From the NCBI RefSeq assembly GCF_040054535.1, contig NC_090784.1:8020501-8084500 (forward strand): a DNA stretch of 64,000 nucleotides. The letters run 5' to 3'. Below are positions 28,906 to 53,830 of the stretch, in pieces. Position numbers and translations under genes: made by a program. This DNA comes from Antennarius striatus (taxonomy: Eukaryota > Chordata > Actinopteri > Lophiiformes > Antennariidae). Below the pieces are notes generated by a model. It was given only the letters and a program-made list of their open reading frames with translations, was not told where the DNA came from and did not search any database. Position 1 is the first letter of the stretch. Each line of letters starts with the position of its first letter.

Positions 28906-31900
28906 TTTAACATAACAACACATGCACCTGTCATATCCTTTGTTATATTAAGCTAATCCTCCTTGTCTGTGTGTGTAATAGAATTTCAAGTATCAATAAT
29001 TATTTATTGCAACTTGACTAGATCCTGTATCTATGCATGCATATGCGCTCACACATCTATTTTCATAACATTGTACACCGTCTGCTGCCCCGGTGTCATT
29101 GTCTCTCTTTGCTTGCTTCATGCTAAGAGAATGTGCAGGATTGCCAGTGGGATATCTGCAGCTTTAATAGATGCAACGTCAGAAAAACCTGCATAAAAGG
29201 CCACAGACGGAGGCACTATGATTTCACAGACCCCTGTGAGGCACGCGCTATCAATTGCTGTCCTCACTGAGCCCGGTCTAATTCATTAGATGATGACAGG
29301 ACAGTGGATCAACATTGTTACTGTCACCTGGGAATTTTATGAGTCATAGGCTGGGGAATGAAAAGTTTGGAGATCACAGGCGTAAGCTTTGTGGTGTAGC
29401 GGTGTGATGTGGCTCAGGATTAAGTGCAGGATTTTCTCGATGAGGTCGAGGTAAATGGATTAATGCAATGTCATACGAATATGACAAAGTAGGCATCTGT
29501 TACTTTCACTTTAAACAACGGATTGATTGGCGTAATTGAGCTCCAGGCTATCAAGCGCTGATATTCTTCTTACAGGTGCCATGTGGAGTTTCCTTTGAAC
29601 CAAATACACATTATGTAATGTGTACCTTCAATCAGCAAAATGTTCTATATCAATCTTTGAGGTCTAAACAACATGTCAATCCCTTTCCAACAGCATTAAT
29701 CATTTGAGAGCAATATTTACATTCATGTTTACTAGGTAGCACTTGTTCTTTGCCTTTGTCGGCGGATCAAACAAAATGGGAACCCAGTTATATAAAACTG
29801 CACCATAGAGTTACTAGATGTCAAACACTTGACAGTGTACTTTCAAAGCTGGTCTAATAAATTTTTTATATGAACAATAGAAGAAATGTTGACATATGTC
29901 CCTTATAGAGATAAACACTTGACCCATTATCCCCCTACTTTACAGTTTCCCTCAGCTAAACTCTGTTAGCTCAGTGTTTTCGGTTTTATGGACTTCTTTA
30001 CTGTTCTGGTTCACCGCTCCGCATTATTTCTATTTTGTTTATGCAGCAGGCAGCAGTTAATTTGTTCAAGAAGCAAGTCAATTTAAAAGCCATTGAGGTC
30101 AGGTGGCAGAAAGTGTTTTCAAATCACAGAAAAAAAATTACAATTCTTTATCCTTTGCCATGCAATTTTCCCTGGGGTTACCTTGCATGGGAATTTTTTT
30201 CTTTTTCCAACCAATGTCAATGGTAATAATGTTCAGGCCTGAGTCCAAATCAGGGCGCAAAAGCACAAGAACTACTTGTCTGTGCTCCATGACACTCTCA
30301 TGCTATGTTAGCTCAAGGTCTGAATTAGAGTCAAAGGCTAAAATGGGAATAAATGTGGTTTATGAAAAAAAAAAGTTGTAGAGTGCGTCCATCTTTTGTC
30401 GAGAGGGTTTGTGCACCTGCCCGACTTCATTTACAGGTGTCGACTGATTCTCTCACTGGACGGTCACAGGGACTGACCAAGTGACCTTAACCTTCCACAC
30501 CCGATTGCCACGTACATACACACACCTAGCCCAGTTCAGACGAGTGCACAAAGACAAGCATTATTCATTGACATCCCAAACATCAAACTGCTGAGAGGGA
30601 GGAGAGGGAGGAGGGAGATTTCATAATACTTCATAACATTTGACCATAGTATTTAGCATTTTTTTCCTATATTTTTGCCAAACATTGTTTATCTAATACA
30701 TGTGATCTTACAAATATTAGATATGATTGATAAGCACTTCATAAATTAAACATTTTATACTTAGAATTGCCTTTATAACCACAAAGAATATCTTAAATTT
30801 GGCAGTCTGTCTCAGTGGAGGTGAGGGGGTTTAAAACAATGCATCAATCTCTGTATGTTTCAGGGCCCTGCTCCTGAGTTAGTACAGGACAAACACGGAA
30901 GTGTTCCCATAAAGAAAGAGTCCACACTGTGTGTGCATTGCTTTCGTCTGTGCAGTGACTGATGAAAAACCAGAAGCCACATTGAGGAGAAGCAATGGAC
31001 TTGTGCATACTGTTCCCTCTAAACAGAGTTAGACAAATGAGCCAACCTCCTCAGTGCTGTTCTGCTCAAGAGGCCACGATTCACTCAACCTGGAGGTGGA
31101 AGTCTCTGCATTCAACAACAGTTATTGATAAAAGTCCCAAACCTGTGGACTGAGCCTCTGATGTCAAATCATCAGAAAAACATATTGATGATTGACGAGG
31201 TATCATAGGCTGGGGAAAGAAGTCATGAATGTTCCATTTGTGTTATTTTTTTAAAGACACACAGTTTGCATTTGAAGTGGATAGTCGTACTCTTCATCTC
31301 ATCTCTTCTACTGTTACAATACAAACATCACATGTAGACACAGCAGGGAAAGGTCACCTGCACAGTTTACCAGAATTTACTGATCCCCATTCCTGACCTG
31401 ACAATGTGCCTCCAGCTTTTATGGAACTAAACTCCCTCTAGAGGAAATATAATGAAATGCTGCTGATTCTCAGACTGACTTTAGGGATGTTCTGCCCCAC
31501 CACTAAAATTTGAAATGAGAAAAAAGGTATTTTCCTACAAACAGATGGTGATTAGATCGTATTCTACTCCTCCCGTCATATATACATTCTATAAAATAGA
31601 GTGAAATGATTCATCTTGAATTGCAGTTTTTTTGTAGATCACCCTGAAATTTCACTCTTGGAAATCTGGATATACTTTGTTTCTTACAACTTCACTCTCA
31701 GACTATTCAGACCGTTTATCCATCACTCCTGGTCTGATGTAATCAACATTATAATGCAGTTATTATCATCTCAGTACTGTTTTCACAAATCTCAGGTGAG
31801 CAGCCTATGAGGGGAATAGTAGAACAGGTGAGTCTACAAATTTCAATCACATTATCTTTACATCTAGTGCTTGTTAAACATGTGCATTTAAAGAAACCAC

Positions 31901-31932
31901 AGTGTGCACTCGTTGAAAATAACTTCAATATG

Positions 31933-31934
<2 letters not shown>
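28906..31934. other. Upstream flank of rspo3, no gene seen
   Basis: No coding exon. 29200-29560 is low in simple repeats and rich in homeodomain-like ATTA/TAAT cores; it is listed separately in the findings as a possible regulatory element. Otherwise unassigned. Confidence 0.5.
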
Positions 31935-32015
<81 letters not shown>

Positions 32016-32033
32016 GCGGGGGGGGGGGGGGGT
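31935..32033. repeat. (TC)n tract followed by a 15-G run at the rspo3 promoter
   Basis: About 78 bp of pure TC dinucleotides (31935-32012), the spacer gacgc, then 15 consecutive G (32018-32032). It lies immediately upstream of the GC-richer segment where rspo3 transcription is likely to start. Homopurine/homopyrimidine mirror tracts of this kind can form triplex DNA. Confidence 0.95.
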
Positions 32034-32881
32034 TGTCCTCTAAATAAACTTTGGAGCTCATAGGGGGAAAGAAAGACACAGATAGACAGCAGAGGGCTGA
32101 AGTCATCAGCCGCCCGACGGGAGAGCAGTGAATGGGTCCTGCACGCAAGGCAGAAAAGCGCTGAAACTGCGGAGATTCCCTTTGGTTCAGTAGCCGCAGA
32201 CAGACAGAGTGGAGGTGTGTGTTTGACAACCAAGCCAACTGCGAAACATTTAACTTTTTCTTATATCTGGTGCTGATCTTCTGGGGGGGGTTTTCCACTT
32301 TTTTTTTGTGAGATGCTGAGATGAAATCGAAAGCCTCTGCGCTTCTGGCACGTTAGGGTGGTTTATCCAAGCGCAGCTCGGGACGCGCAGCGCATCTCCA
32401 CCGGCCGAGACGGGGAGACAGGGGGAAAGGTCAATCTGGAGTTCTACGCATGGCTATCATATCTCAAACTTTTTGAGATTCGTAAATTAGAATTCTTTTC
32501 ATCTTCAAAGCTGCAATTAATGCTTAATTTTTGTTGTCCTCCACTCTGTGAACATCGAGCTTTTGGGGCTGTTTGTATTTTTTCCACGATTGAGGGAATA
32601 TTCTTTTCCACGGGACGGATAACGGATCTCTGACTCAGTCTGGTTTTCTTGGCACCTATGAAGACCCTATCCAGGATGTTACAGTCTAAACGGCCCAGGC
32701 ATCATTGGGCCACCGGACACTGCCATCACCACATATCACCACATAGCTGGGGGTCCCGCTGTGTCTAGGAATTATACATCCACACTCTGTCTCCGTTTGG
32801 GTAAAGAAAACGGAATTTTATTCAAGAAGTTCTTTGGTGAAACATTGACATTGGCTTTGCGAGTCTCATCTCTGGGCTACT
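32034..32881 (+). promoter_or_regulatory. Inferred rspo3 promoter and 5' untranslated leader
   Basis: CpG-bearing, GC-richer DNA (notably 32100-32210 and 32370-32430) after a long AT-rich desert and before the rspo3 start codon. A TATA-like 'ctaaataaactt' sits at 32040-32051, but the transcription start cannot be fixed by eye. Several ATGs precede the true start (for example around 32312, 32322 and 32659), so the leader carries upstream open frames. A leader intron cannot be excluded. Confidence 0.55.
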
Positions 32882-46711
<13,830 letters not shown>

Positions 46712-47520
46712 ACAAAGTCTAGTGCCTCTTCCTCCTCCTCCTGTTACCCTCCCATTGGTTCTCCAAAACTTCCCGCATCCTCACCTACTTTTCATCCCCC
46801 TTTCACCCCTTTCTCTAAAGGGGTGTTGCTGCTACCTGTGATTTGAAAATAATGTTTATGCACAAGTGAGAAGGAGCACATTCAGCCACAAGGCTTGGGC
46901 TACTATGGACTTTAAAAAGTCTCTTTTTCTACCCTATAGACTCCATCACTTCCACCACTGAGTGTCTCTGTTGAAAATTGTTGGAGGCACTGCTGAGACT
47001 GCTGTTGGGACTGAAGACAGAGTGAGAAACGTCTGTAACGGTGGCAGACCGCCACACAGACAGAGAGACAGAGACATTATACTATGTGCTTGTTGTTGTG
47101 GTTATTTAACAAGGCCCTGGTACAACTTTGCGCATTTTGGTTTTTTGAATGTAGATTTTGCAGCATTATGTAGAAAAGTTGTTCATTATTGTTGCTCCTG
47201 TTCTTTAGATCTCTTTATTTTATTTGATGCTGACTTTGTATAGAAAAAGATAAATTGAGATCTTGTGACATCCTCATGATCACTGCAAATGACAGATGCA
47301 GGAGAACCTGCATGCTGTGAAGCAAAGGAGTACGGTAAGAAACGGAATATGATGAACACGTTCTGTACATCTGGACAAATGCTAGTTTTATCCAAATATG
47401 TGATAAATCTAATCTACTCTTGGTTTTCCTTTTTGTGTAAATGAAATCTGTGCTCTCAGTAAGGCTCCTTGAATAGGAAACAAAAGCACCTGTATGTCAA
47501 ATAAAACAATAATGGGTTTG
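46712..47520 (+). other. rspo3 3' untranslated region
   Basis: Follows the rspo3 stop. The most convincing polyadenylation signal is AATAAA at 47500-47505 ('gtcaaataaaac'), so the UTR would end near 47520. The end point is inferred. Confidence 0.6.
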
Positions 47521-48251
47521 TATCTGTGTGTGACATTTCTTACGACTGTCGTCCACATGCTTGCAACCTTCTCAAATTTCATGACATGTGAGACTCAGAG
47601 CAGTCTCCAGATATAAAAGTGTTGAATCAAATGTTGCTATGGGTTCCTATGATGTTACAGAAGGGAATCGTCACATAACAGTGTGAAACATCAACAGAAC
47701 CTTATCTTAGTGAAGTCACAACAAATTTTTTTTTTCAACTTATTCCTAAGCACATAAAAAGTGCAGTTTTTAAGAACAATTGCAATTTAAGCTAAGCAAG
47801 CTGTCAGAGATCTTTATACAAGTGCAAACTCTACCGCAATGTCGTCCCAAACTGACAGCAAGTTTTTAAACTACTTGTGAGTACAACTCGTTTGAATTAC
47901 TGTACTTGAATAATTCTATTTGAACAACCTCCGTACATTGTTTTGGTACTTGTGTGTCAGTGATTTGAAAAGAAATGAAGGATGTGCAATGTCTGGATTA
48001 TCTGGTTTAATTTTATGAAAACTGTCATGGTTCTTCAACATCTGGTCGTTTTCAGGAGTATTAACACGGCAGAGTACTTGAAGAGTCAGCCACCATCCGT
48101 CCGTCCATGCATCAGTCTTCTTGTAGGCAAACAATTGTGATCGTACACACCAGATGTGACGCCAGCTCAACGTGGGGCCAGACTGAAGTCTTAGAAAATG
48201 CATGTTCCCAATCACAGCAAAGGACAATTTGGTGTGATCAATTAATCTATG
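47521..48251. other. Gap between the convergent rspo3 and mdh2 ends
   Basis: No gene or clear repeat. Open frames across 47916-48370 overlap on both strands and run into the SINE copy. Confidence 0.55.
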
Positions 48252-48384
48252 CCGCACATTTTTGGAGGCTGGAGGAAGCCAGAGAACTCATGCAGACACG
48301 GAGAGAACATACAGCCTGTTTAGAATGGAATCAAACCCAGAACCTTTTAGATGTGAGGCAGCAGCGCTAACCAGTGTGCCGCTG
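48252..48384 (-). mobile_element. Diverged SINE copy, minus orientation
   Basis: Read on the minus strand: agcggcacactggttagcgc, then tgctgcctcac, a B-box-like 'gggtttgattcc', then 'tgttctctccgtgtctgc' and 'ggcttcctccagcctcc'. It is the same family as the copy at 12425 but truncated before the 3' half and with many substitutions. Confidence 0.7.
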
Positions 48385-48469
48385 AAAGGCCCTGAAGAGT
48401 TACAATGTCCAGCCAAAATCATTTTTGTATAATAAAACAAAGAAATAAAGAATCTTTTTAAAAGCAAAA

Positions 48470-48869
48470 CTGTTTATTGGTGAATCTCTTTGTATTGGTG
48501 GCCATCCCTGCATCAACAGGTAAAACAGTATTTCTAACCTCATTCTGAGCAGAAGAATCCTCACTAATGAGATGCGTTCATGAAAATATCAGATTTAATT
48601 TTCACATTTAAAAGGAAAAAAGACAGCCCAGTAGAATACAAGTCGGGAGTGCAGGATAGACATTTTACAAAATGTAATGGAAATGACACATGGCAAACAA
48701 AGCCATGGTAAAAACCATCATTCCTGGTTTAAGATGAACCAACTGCTGACGGTGATGAACGAGGAAACACTGACAGATCTTTGAATTTACCCAGATGCCT
48801 TTTTTAAGTTATGACAGAAAACATGATCATCACAGCTGTCGTATTTTAATAACTTAATGCCCCCTCCGA
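48470..48869 (-). other. mdh2 3' untranslated region
   Basis: Lies between the mdh2 stop and a minus-strand polyadenylation signal AATAAA (TTTATT at 48473-48478 on the plus strand). No long genomic A-tract follows, so no retroposition poly(A) tail is visible at this end. Confidence 0.6.
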
Positions 48870-49883
48870 TCACTTCATGTTAGCAACAAATTCCTCGCCT
48901 TTCTTGATGGAAGCCTTCAGCTCATCCACAGCTTCAGCCACTAGCTTCTCCTCAAAGGGAGTGAGCTTTGGCAGCCCCAGGTTCTTCTCAATGCCGTTGA
49001 CCCCGAGGAGAAGAGGTGTAGAGAAATATTTGCACTCCGTCACATCTGACTTGACAAAGGCGCACTCCACCACACCTTCCTTTCCATTCATGGCATCCAG
49101 GACAGAGAAAGTGAAGCGGGCACCAGCGTAGGCCATGGACAAGGTGGCGGATCCAGCTCCAGCCTTGGCCTTCACCACCTCCGTGCCAGCTTCCTGGATC
49201 CTGCCCACCAGAGGAGTGAGTTGGTCAGCAGGGAAGTCTACTTTTGGTACGCAGGAAGAAAGAAGGGGAATAATGGTCTTCCCCGCGTGACCCCCAATGA
49301 CTGGTACGCTGACACGAGCCGGGTCAAGACCTTTGAGCTCCGCCACGAAGGTGTTGGCTCTGACAATGTCCAAGGTTGTGACACCAAACACCTTGTTGGG
49401 GTTGAACACTTGGTGCTTCATCATGACCTCTGCCGTGATAGGGATGGTGGAGTTGACTGGGTTAGCGATGATGCAGATCATAGCCTCGGGGCAGTAGCGG
49501 GCACAGCCGTCAGCCAAGGTGGCCACGATGGTGGCGTTGGTGTTGAAGAGGTCATCTCGAGTCATGCCCGGCTTCCTGGGCACACCGGCGGGAATGACGA
49601 CCACGTCGCAGCCCTCCAGAGCAGCCTTCAGCTGATCGGGACCCAAGTGGCCGGTCACTTTGGCTCTGGTCTCGATGTGGCTGAGGTCTGCTGCCACCCC
49701 GGGGGTGTGGGCGATGTCGTAGAGGGAGAGGTGGCTGACCAGGGGGCTGTTCTTCAGGAGCAGCGACAGCGGCTGGCCTATGCCGCCCGACGCTCCGAGC
49801 ACCGCCACCTTCGCGTTGTTCTGGGCCGAAGTCGACAGGCACCGGGCGAGGCCTGCGGTCGGTCTGACGATACGAGAAAACAT
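48870..49883 (-). CDS. mdh2: Malate dehydrogenase, mitochondrial (single exon, 337 aa)
   Basis: Interconverts malate and oxaloacetate with NAD in the mitochondrial matrix (TCA cycle and malate-aspartate shuttle). The start chosen is the ATG giving [20 protein letters not shown], an Arg-rich presequence without acidic residues typical of MDH2; the upstream in-frame ATG at 49988 would add 35 residues with acidic content and is unlikely. Visible motifs: Rossmann GASGGIG (30-36), Asp56 for NAD selectivity, substrate arginines at 103, 109 and 175, catalytic Asp172 and His199 in [10 protein letters not shown], and the C-terminal EEFVANMK. The length matches human MDH2 (338 aa). The frame is intact and codon use is GC-rich and ordinary. 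Oddity: vertebrate MDH2 genes normally have about nine exons, but this is one uninterrupted exon, so it may be a retrogene. It is divergent to rnf146 and convergent with rspo3. Confidence 0.93.
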   Translation of the reverse strand: MFSRIVRPTAGLARCLSTSAQNNAKVAVLGASGGIGQPLSLLLKNSPLVSHLSLYDIAHTPGVAADLSHIETRAKVTGHLGPDQLKAALEGCDVVVIPAGVPRKPGMTRDDLFNTNATIVATLADGCARYCPEAMICIIANPVNSTIPITAEVMMKHQVFNPNKVFGVTTLDIVRANTFVAELKGLDPARVSVPVIGGHAGKTIIPLLSSCVPKVDFPADQLTPLVGRIQEAGTEVVKAKAGAGSATLSMAYAGARFTFSVLDAMNGKEGVVECAFVKSDVTECKYFSTPLLLGVNGIEKNLGLPKLTPFEEKLVAEAVDELKASIKKGEEFVANMK

Positions 49884-50220
49884 TTTGATTCTTTCACTTG
49901 TGTCAAACTTCGGGGGGGAAAAAAAACCACAAACAGCCGGAGAGCACCTCTCTTCTGTGACACTAACGTCCTCTAACCCTGCGAGCAAACAGGAAGAACA
50001 ACCGTCATGCGTAGAGGATATAAGGCGTGCGATTTGCGCCTCACGTGACGTGACGTCATCACGTACTGTTACGTTGTCGTCTTTATTTCAGCCTCCTTTT
50101 TTTTTCGAAGGAAAACAAAGACAGTTAACGTTGGGTTTGGGTAAATTATAATGCGAAATTAGGGAATTTACATGCTTTTCCAATGTACAGCAGAAGAATT
50201 CGGTTCAACCCGACATGACG
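49884..50220. promoter_or_regulatory. Head-to-head mdh2 / rnf146 promoter
   Basis: Under 200 bp seems to separate the two leaders. The core 50041-50058 holds an E-box CACGTG (50042-50047) and a full palindromic cAMP-response element TGACGTCA (50051-50058), with a further cacgt just after. A 'ggatataagg' at about 50017 could serve as a TATA-like box. The sequence is CpG-bearing on both sides. Such compact symmetrical sites fit a bidirectional housekeeping promoter. The start sites themselves are inferred. Confidence 0.6.
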
Positions 50221-51080
50221 GTAGGTAACAGTCGCTGTTTTCGTCTGTCGACTCCTTGCTGCTCATGTTGATTTGCTAAAATAAGCTAGCGCCATCAGAT
50301 GACCCCCGTCTATTTACTGGAAACGGATCGCTGCCATTAGCCTAGCCAGCGTTAGCTGCTACATGTCTGGTTACTACGATCGCGTTGGTCGTGAACAATT
50401 CTTTTGTGTAATTTAAATGTTTGCACGTTTGAAGGAAACAGCAAATTGTTTGCCTTTTGGTCGCTGCTCTGTGTCTAACATTGTCGGCAGCCAGACGAGC
50501 TTCCTCACTAGTTAACATGAAGATTAACGCTGGATTGGTGGCTGATCATTTGACTCCAGTAACAAAAGAATGTTTCTTTACTATTACTATTACTATTACT
50601 ATTCATAAAACCAGCTGGACTAACTCAAACTTGAATCAGCTGATCAATTCAGTAGTTGTGTTAACAGTGCAGCCCTTTATTCCACAGGTAACAGTAATCT
50701 TTTACATTCTTTGTGAAGCTAAAGTGATTATAATGTGAACTGGTTACAGCTAACCAGTTCACATTAGACTTATAGTACAGTTTTGTTTGCAATTTAAAGT
50801 TTAGTATTTACCTTTTTGTTTTTTTTGTTCTTTTGAGGGATAACTCACTATTTTGCATAATTTCAGGCCAATCTGACTCAGTCCACTTTGACTGACTGCT
50901 CATGTCCTTTTCACAGCGGCAGGTTTGAAGGTCCTTTACCTCTCCTAATGATCTCTCAGCATTAAGCCGTCTTCCAGTAAGTATCTGATATGTGATGTAT
51001 TTGCATCAGTGTCCTGTTTGTAAACATTACTTACACTAACTTTATTTACAATTGTCACCTTTCCTCAGTACTTCCTAAGA
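50170..51080 (+). other. rnf146 5' untranslated exons and introns (inferred)
   Basis: A good donor follows 'cccgacatgacg' at 50221 (gtaggtaac), which would end a non-coding first exon. A possible second non-coding exon is 50917-50976 (acceptor 'ccttttcacag', donor gtaagtat). The coding exon starts at 51069 after 'ctttcctcag', 12 bases before the ATG. Human RNF146 likewise has non-coding 5' exons and one coding exon. The first intron contains a perfect 15-bp inverted repeat at 50732-50765. Confidence 0.55.
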
Positions 51081-52244
51081 ATGGCTAGTTGTGGGGAGGT
51101 CGACCACTCTTTGAATTCACTTCCATCCAGTAAGAAAGGCAGCAACAGCGGTGGTGGTAGTGGGAACAGTGCTGACTCGTCCTGCTCTGGCTCCAGCAAC
51201 GTCTCCCCATCCCTGTCCGTACCAGAGTGTGCCATCTGTCTGCAGAGCTGCGTCCACCCGGTTCAGCTGCCGTGCCATCACGTCTTCTGTTTCCTGTGTG
51301 TGAAGGGAGCGTCCTGGCAGAGCAAACGCTGTGCTCTCTGCAGGCAGGAAGTACCAGATGACTTCCTGGAGAGGCCCACACTCCTCTCTCCTGAGGAGCT
51401 AAAAGCATCTGCAGGAGGTCGAGGTGGGGCAGCAAGCGATCACGCCTGGTATTACGAGGGTCGCAATGGTTGGTGGCAGTACGATGAGCGAACCAGCCGG
51501 GAGTTGGAGGATGCGTTCTCCAAGGGCAAGAAAACCGCTGAGATGCTGATTGCAGGTTTTTTGTATGTAGCTGACTTGGAGAACATGGTGCAGTACAGGC
51601 GGAATGAGCATGGCCGTAGACGCAAGATGAAGAGGGACGTTTTGGATATCCCTAAGAAGGGAGTGGCAGGACTGCGCTTGGACACTGAGGGTGTTACCGG
51701 GGCCATTGGGGCAGCAGGTCGAGAAAACTCTGCTGATGGGGCAGATACCTCAGCAGCAGGTGCACAGCAGCAGGTTACTGGTATCCCAGCGATCGTTACA
51801 GCCCCTCCAGCCGCTACCAGACCTCCCACCTCTCTCGGAGGTCAGCCCAGCAGCGGCCCAACTATAGAGGATTCTCTCTCCCAAATGCAAATCAGCCTCA
51901 GGCCCACACCATCTCAAGAGAGGTCTGAGGCTGGGGAAGGAGAGGAAGAAGATGAGGAAGAGGAAGCCTCACCCTCCAGGTCCTCTGACCCTCACACATC
52001 TGTGGACGATTCTGGCTCTGGAGACTGGAGCGACGATGAGGAAGAGGAGGAGGACGAAGAAGAAGAGGAGGAGGGGGGAGATGGAGAGGATGTGGAGCCC
52101 TGGGAGGGCAGATCACGTAGGCAAAGACTGAGTCCAGAGGACAGAGCCCCTCCTGGTGCAGAGGCCGCCTCTCCTCCTTCCTCGTCCAGCAGCAGTGGAA
52201 GGTCCAGAATGCCAGATGGCCAATGTACAGTGACTGAAGTGTGA
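51081..52244 (+). CDS. rnf146: E3 ubiquitin ligase RNF146 (Iduna), single coding exon, 387 aa
   Basis: A poly-ADP-ribose-dependent E3 ligase. It recognises PARylated targets through a WWE domain and ubiquitinates tankyrase and axin, thereby promoting Wnt signalling; it also acts in DNA damage responses. The C3HC4 RING is explicit: Cys50, Cys53, Cys65, His67, Cys70, Cys73, Cys84 and Cys87 ([27 protein letters not shown]). The WWE domain runs about 108-184 ([20 protein letters not shown], ending before [13 protein letters not shown]). The C-terminal half is disordered, with an acidic run (about 284-345) and the conserved end DGQCTVTEV. The coding sequence is one exon, as in mammals, and the length is near the human 359 aa, with extra acidic and Ser/Gly-rich linker. 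Its Wnt role makes the closeness to rspo3 notable. Identity is secure. Confidence 0.96.
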   Translation: MASCGEVDHSLNSLPSSKKGSNSGGGSGNSADSSCSGSSNVSPSLSVPECAICLQSCVHPVQLPCHHVFCFLCVKGASWQSKRCALCRQEVPDDFLERPTLLSPEELKASAGGRGGAASDHAWYYEGRNGWWQYDERTSRELEDAFSKGKKTAEMLIAGFLYVADLENMVQYRRNEHGRRRKMKRDVLDIPKKGVAGLRLDTEGVTGAIGAAGRENSADGADTSAAGAQQQVTGIPAIVTAPPAATRPPTSLGGQPSSGPTIEDSLSQMQISLRPTPSQERSEAGEGEEEDEEEEASPSRSSDPHTSVDDSGSGDWSDDEEEEEDEEEEEEGGDGEDVEPWEGRSRRQRLSPEDRAPPGAEAASPPSSSSSSGRSRMPDGQCTVTEV

Positions 52245-53830
52245 AGTATACCGTACCATCATTACTAACTGGCTATGTTTCTGTTTCAGTAATTTATTCC
52301 TCACTCTATGCTGTCATTCTCTGTCACAGACTGGGTGTGGGAGGGTTGTTTGATACAAGAGAAATGAAGCATAACATACTCCATGCTATTAGATAAATAA
52401 CTCAGTTTTAGCTATCAAAGTCGGTGCCTCATTTAGAGTCACTGATCTGGATGTATGTATGATTTGTTTGTCTCTTCCAAATATAGGCAGCAGGTAGAAG
52501 TAATATTGGCTTTCATTTTCTAGCACCGAATGTTCTGGTAATAAGATGGGAGGTACAGCTTGGTTGACAGAGAGAAGGATGCAGCAGGTTGTTGAGTCAT
52601 GAAATTCTGGATTGTATATACAGCAGAGGTAGCAGCATCAGATTTATTGTGGTTTCAGCAGCGATCAGTGTAGCTGCTTTTTGTTGTTTTGAGTGCGGGC
52701 ATATTGAGCGTTCTTGATAAACTCTGCAAAAGTGGAAGTTTGGAGTTATTTATGACTCAGCCAGCTTCTCCCTCTCCTAGGTATTCTCATTTAGAAATTT
52801 ATGATCCTAACACCCAGTTGGTATGTTGGGATCTCAGCCAGACCTGTGATTTTTGAGAGAGAATGCATAAATGGAGGATGTTACTTCCTTCAGGACATTG
52901 AAATGTGTCTTTATCTTCTTCACGAATGGCGACATGTCCTTTACACTTTGACTCGCTCAGCCAATGTAACTCTGAGATGGGCTTGGTAGAGGTCAAGTTA
53001 TCTGTCTTCTGATAACACGTTCCACTCTTCAAATCAACTGAAACTATTTCCTCAGATTCAGTTTAGTCTTTCCATTTCAAAAATTCTGCAATCTCAATGT
53101 TAGCCTTCAGAAACATGCTGCTTTCTTGCCATGTTTTGACGAAAACCTTCTCACTGTTGATCCGGATAAAGAAAATAGAAGTACTATTAATGCACTGAAG
53201 TCATGTGGTTGTGTAATTCTCAATGTCCTCCAACATTGTAAAGCTACCCAGAAGCCCAGTTTTATCTGGCTTGTTCTCCTTTTGATTTTCACTGAGAGGA
53301 AAAAATCTGTAGAGATTACAACAGCTGTCTAAATGAATGTGAATTAATTTAATCCTCGTACTTTAAATAATTGGCATTTTAATGTGAAGTTCCAGTGTGT
53401 TCATTTCAGAGCCAAGAGACCGCTGGAGTCTCGTTGGTATTCTTATTGTCCCGGACTGAAGTTCTCAATGGGTGTGTTTCTAAAGAGTTGGTGTGTGTTC
53501 GAAGGGAGTTGATTAAACACTACTGATGGTAGGATATTGAAAAGTGATACTTTTGGTGTGAGTTTCAGTTCATATTTTCAGTTTGCTTTTGTGTGTTTAT
53601 GGTTGTAACTCCTCATGTGACGTCTGAGGCAGGAAGAGAACAAGAACACGCCGTTACTATTGGCCATCCTGCAGAGATCTCAAGCCGTTATTTTTATATT
53701 TCTCACATCATCAACTCAGTTATAGACTTTCCATTCTGAAGAATAAAGTTTGTGTAACAGTTTTTTGCTTGGCAACGTTTTTTTGTTACATGGTTTGTAA
53801 TTTAAGAATAAATTTTCATCTCCTCATCCC
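52245..53830 (+). other. rnf146 3' untranslated region
   Basis: AT-richer sequence after the TGA. Polyadenylation signals AATAAA occur at 53742-53747 and 53807-53812, giving a 3' UTR of about 1.5-1.6 kb. Open frames inside it are not protein-like. Confidence 0.65.

Noticed and set aside
49221-49976. A 251-aa open frame on the plus strand
   Set aside because: Antisense shadow of the GC-rich mdh2 coding exon; mdh2 on the minus strand has all family motifs.
49884-49988. Longer mdh2 N-terminus starting at 49988
   Set aside because: The extra 35 residues contain several acids and no presequence features; the internal start [11 protein letters not shown] matches the family's usual beginning.
51085-52116. 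Several minus-strand open frames over rnf146
   Set aside because: Antisense shadows of the RING/WWE coding exon with low-complexity composition.
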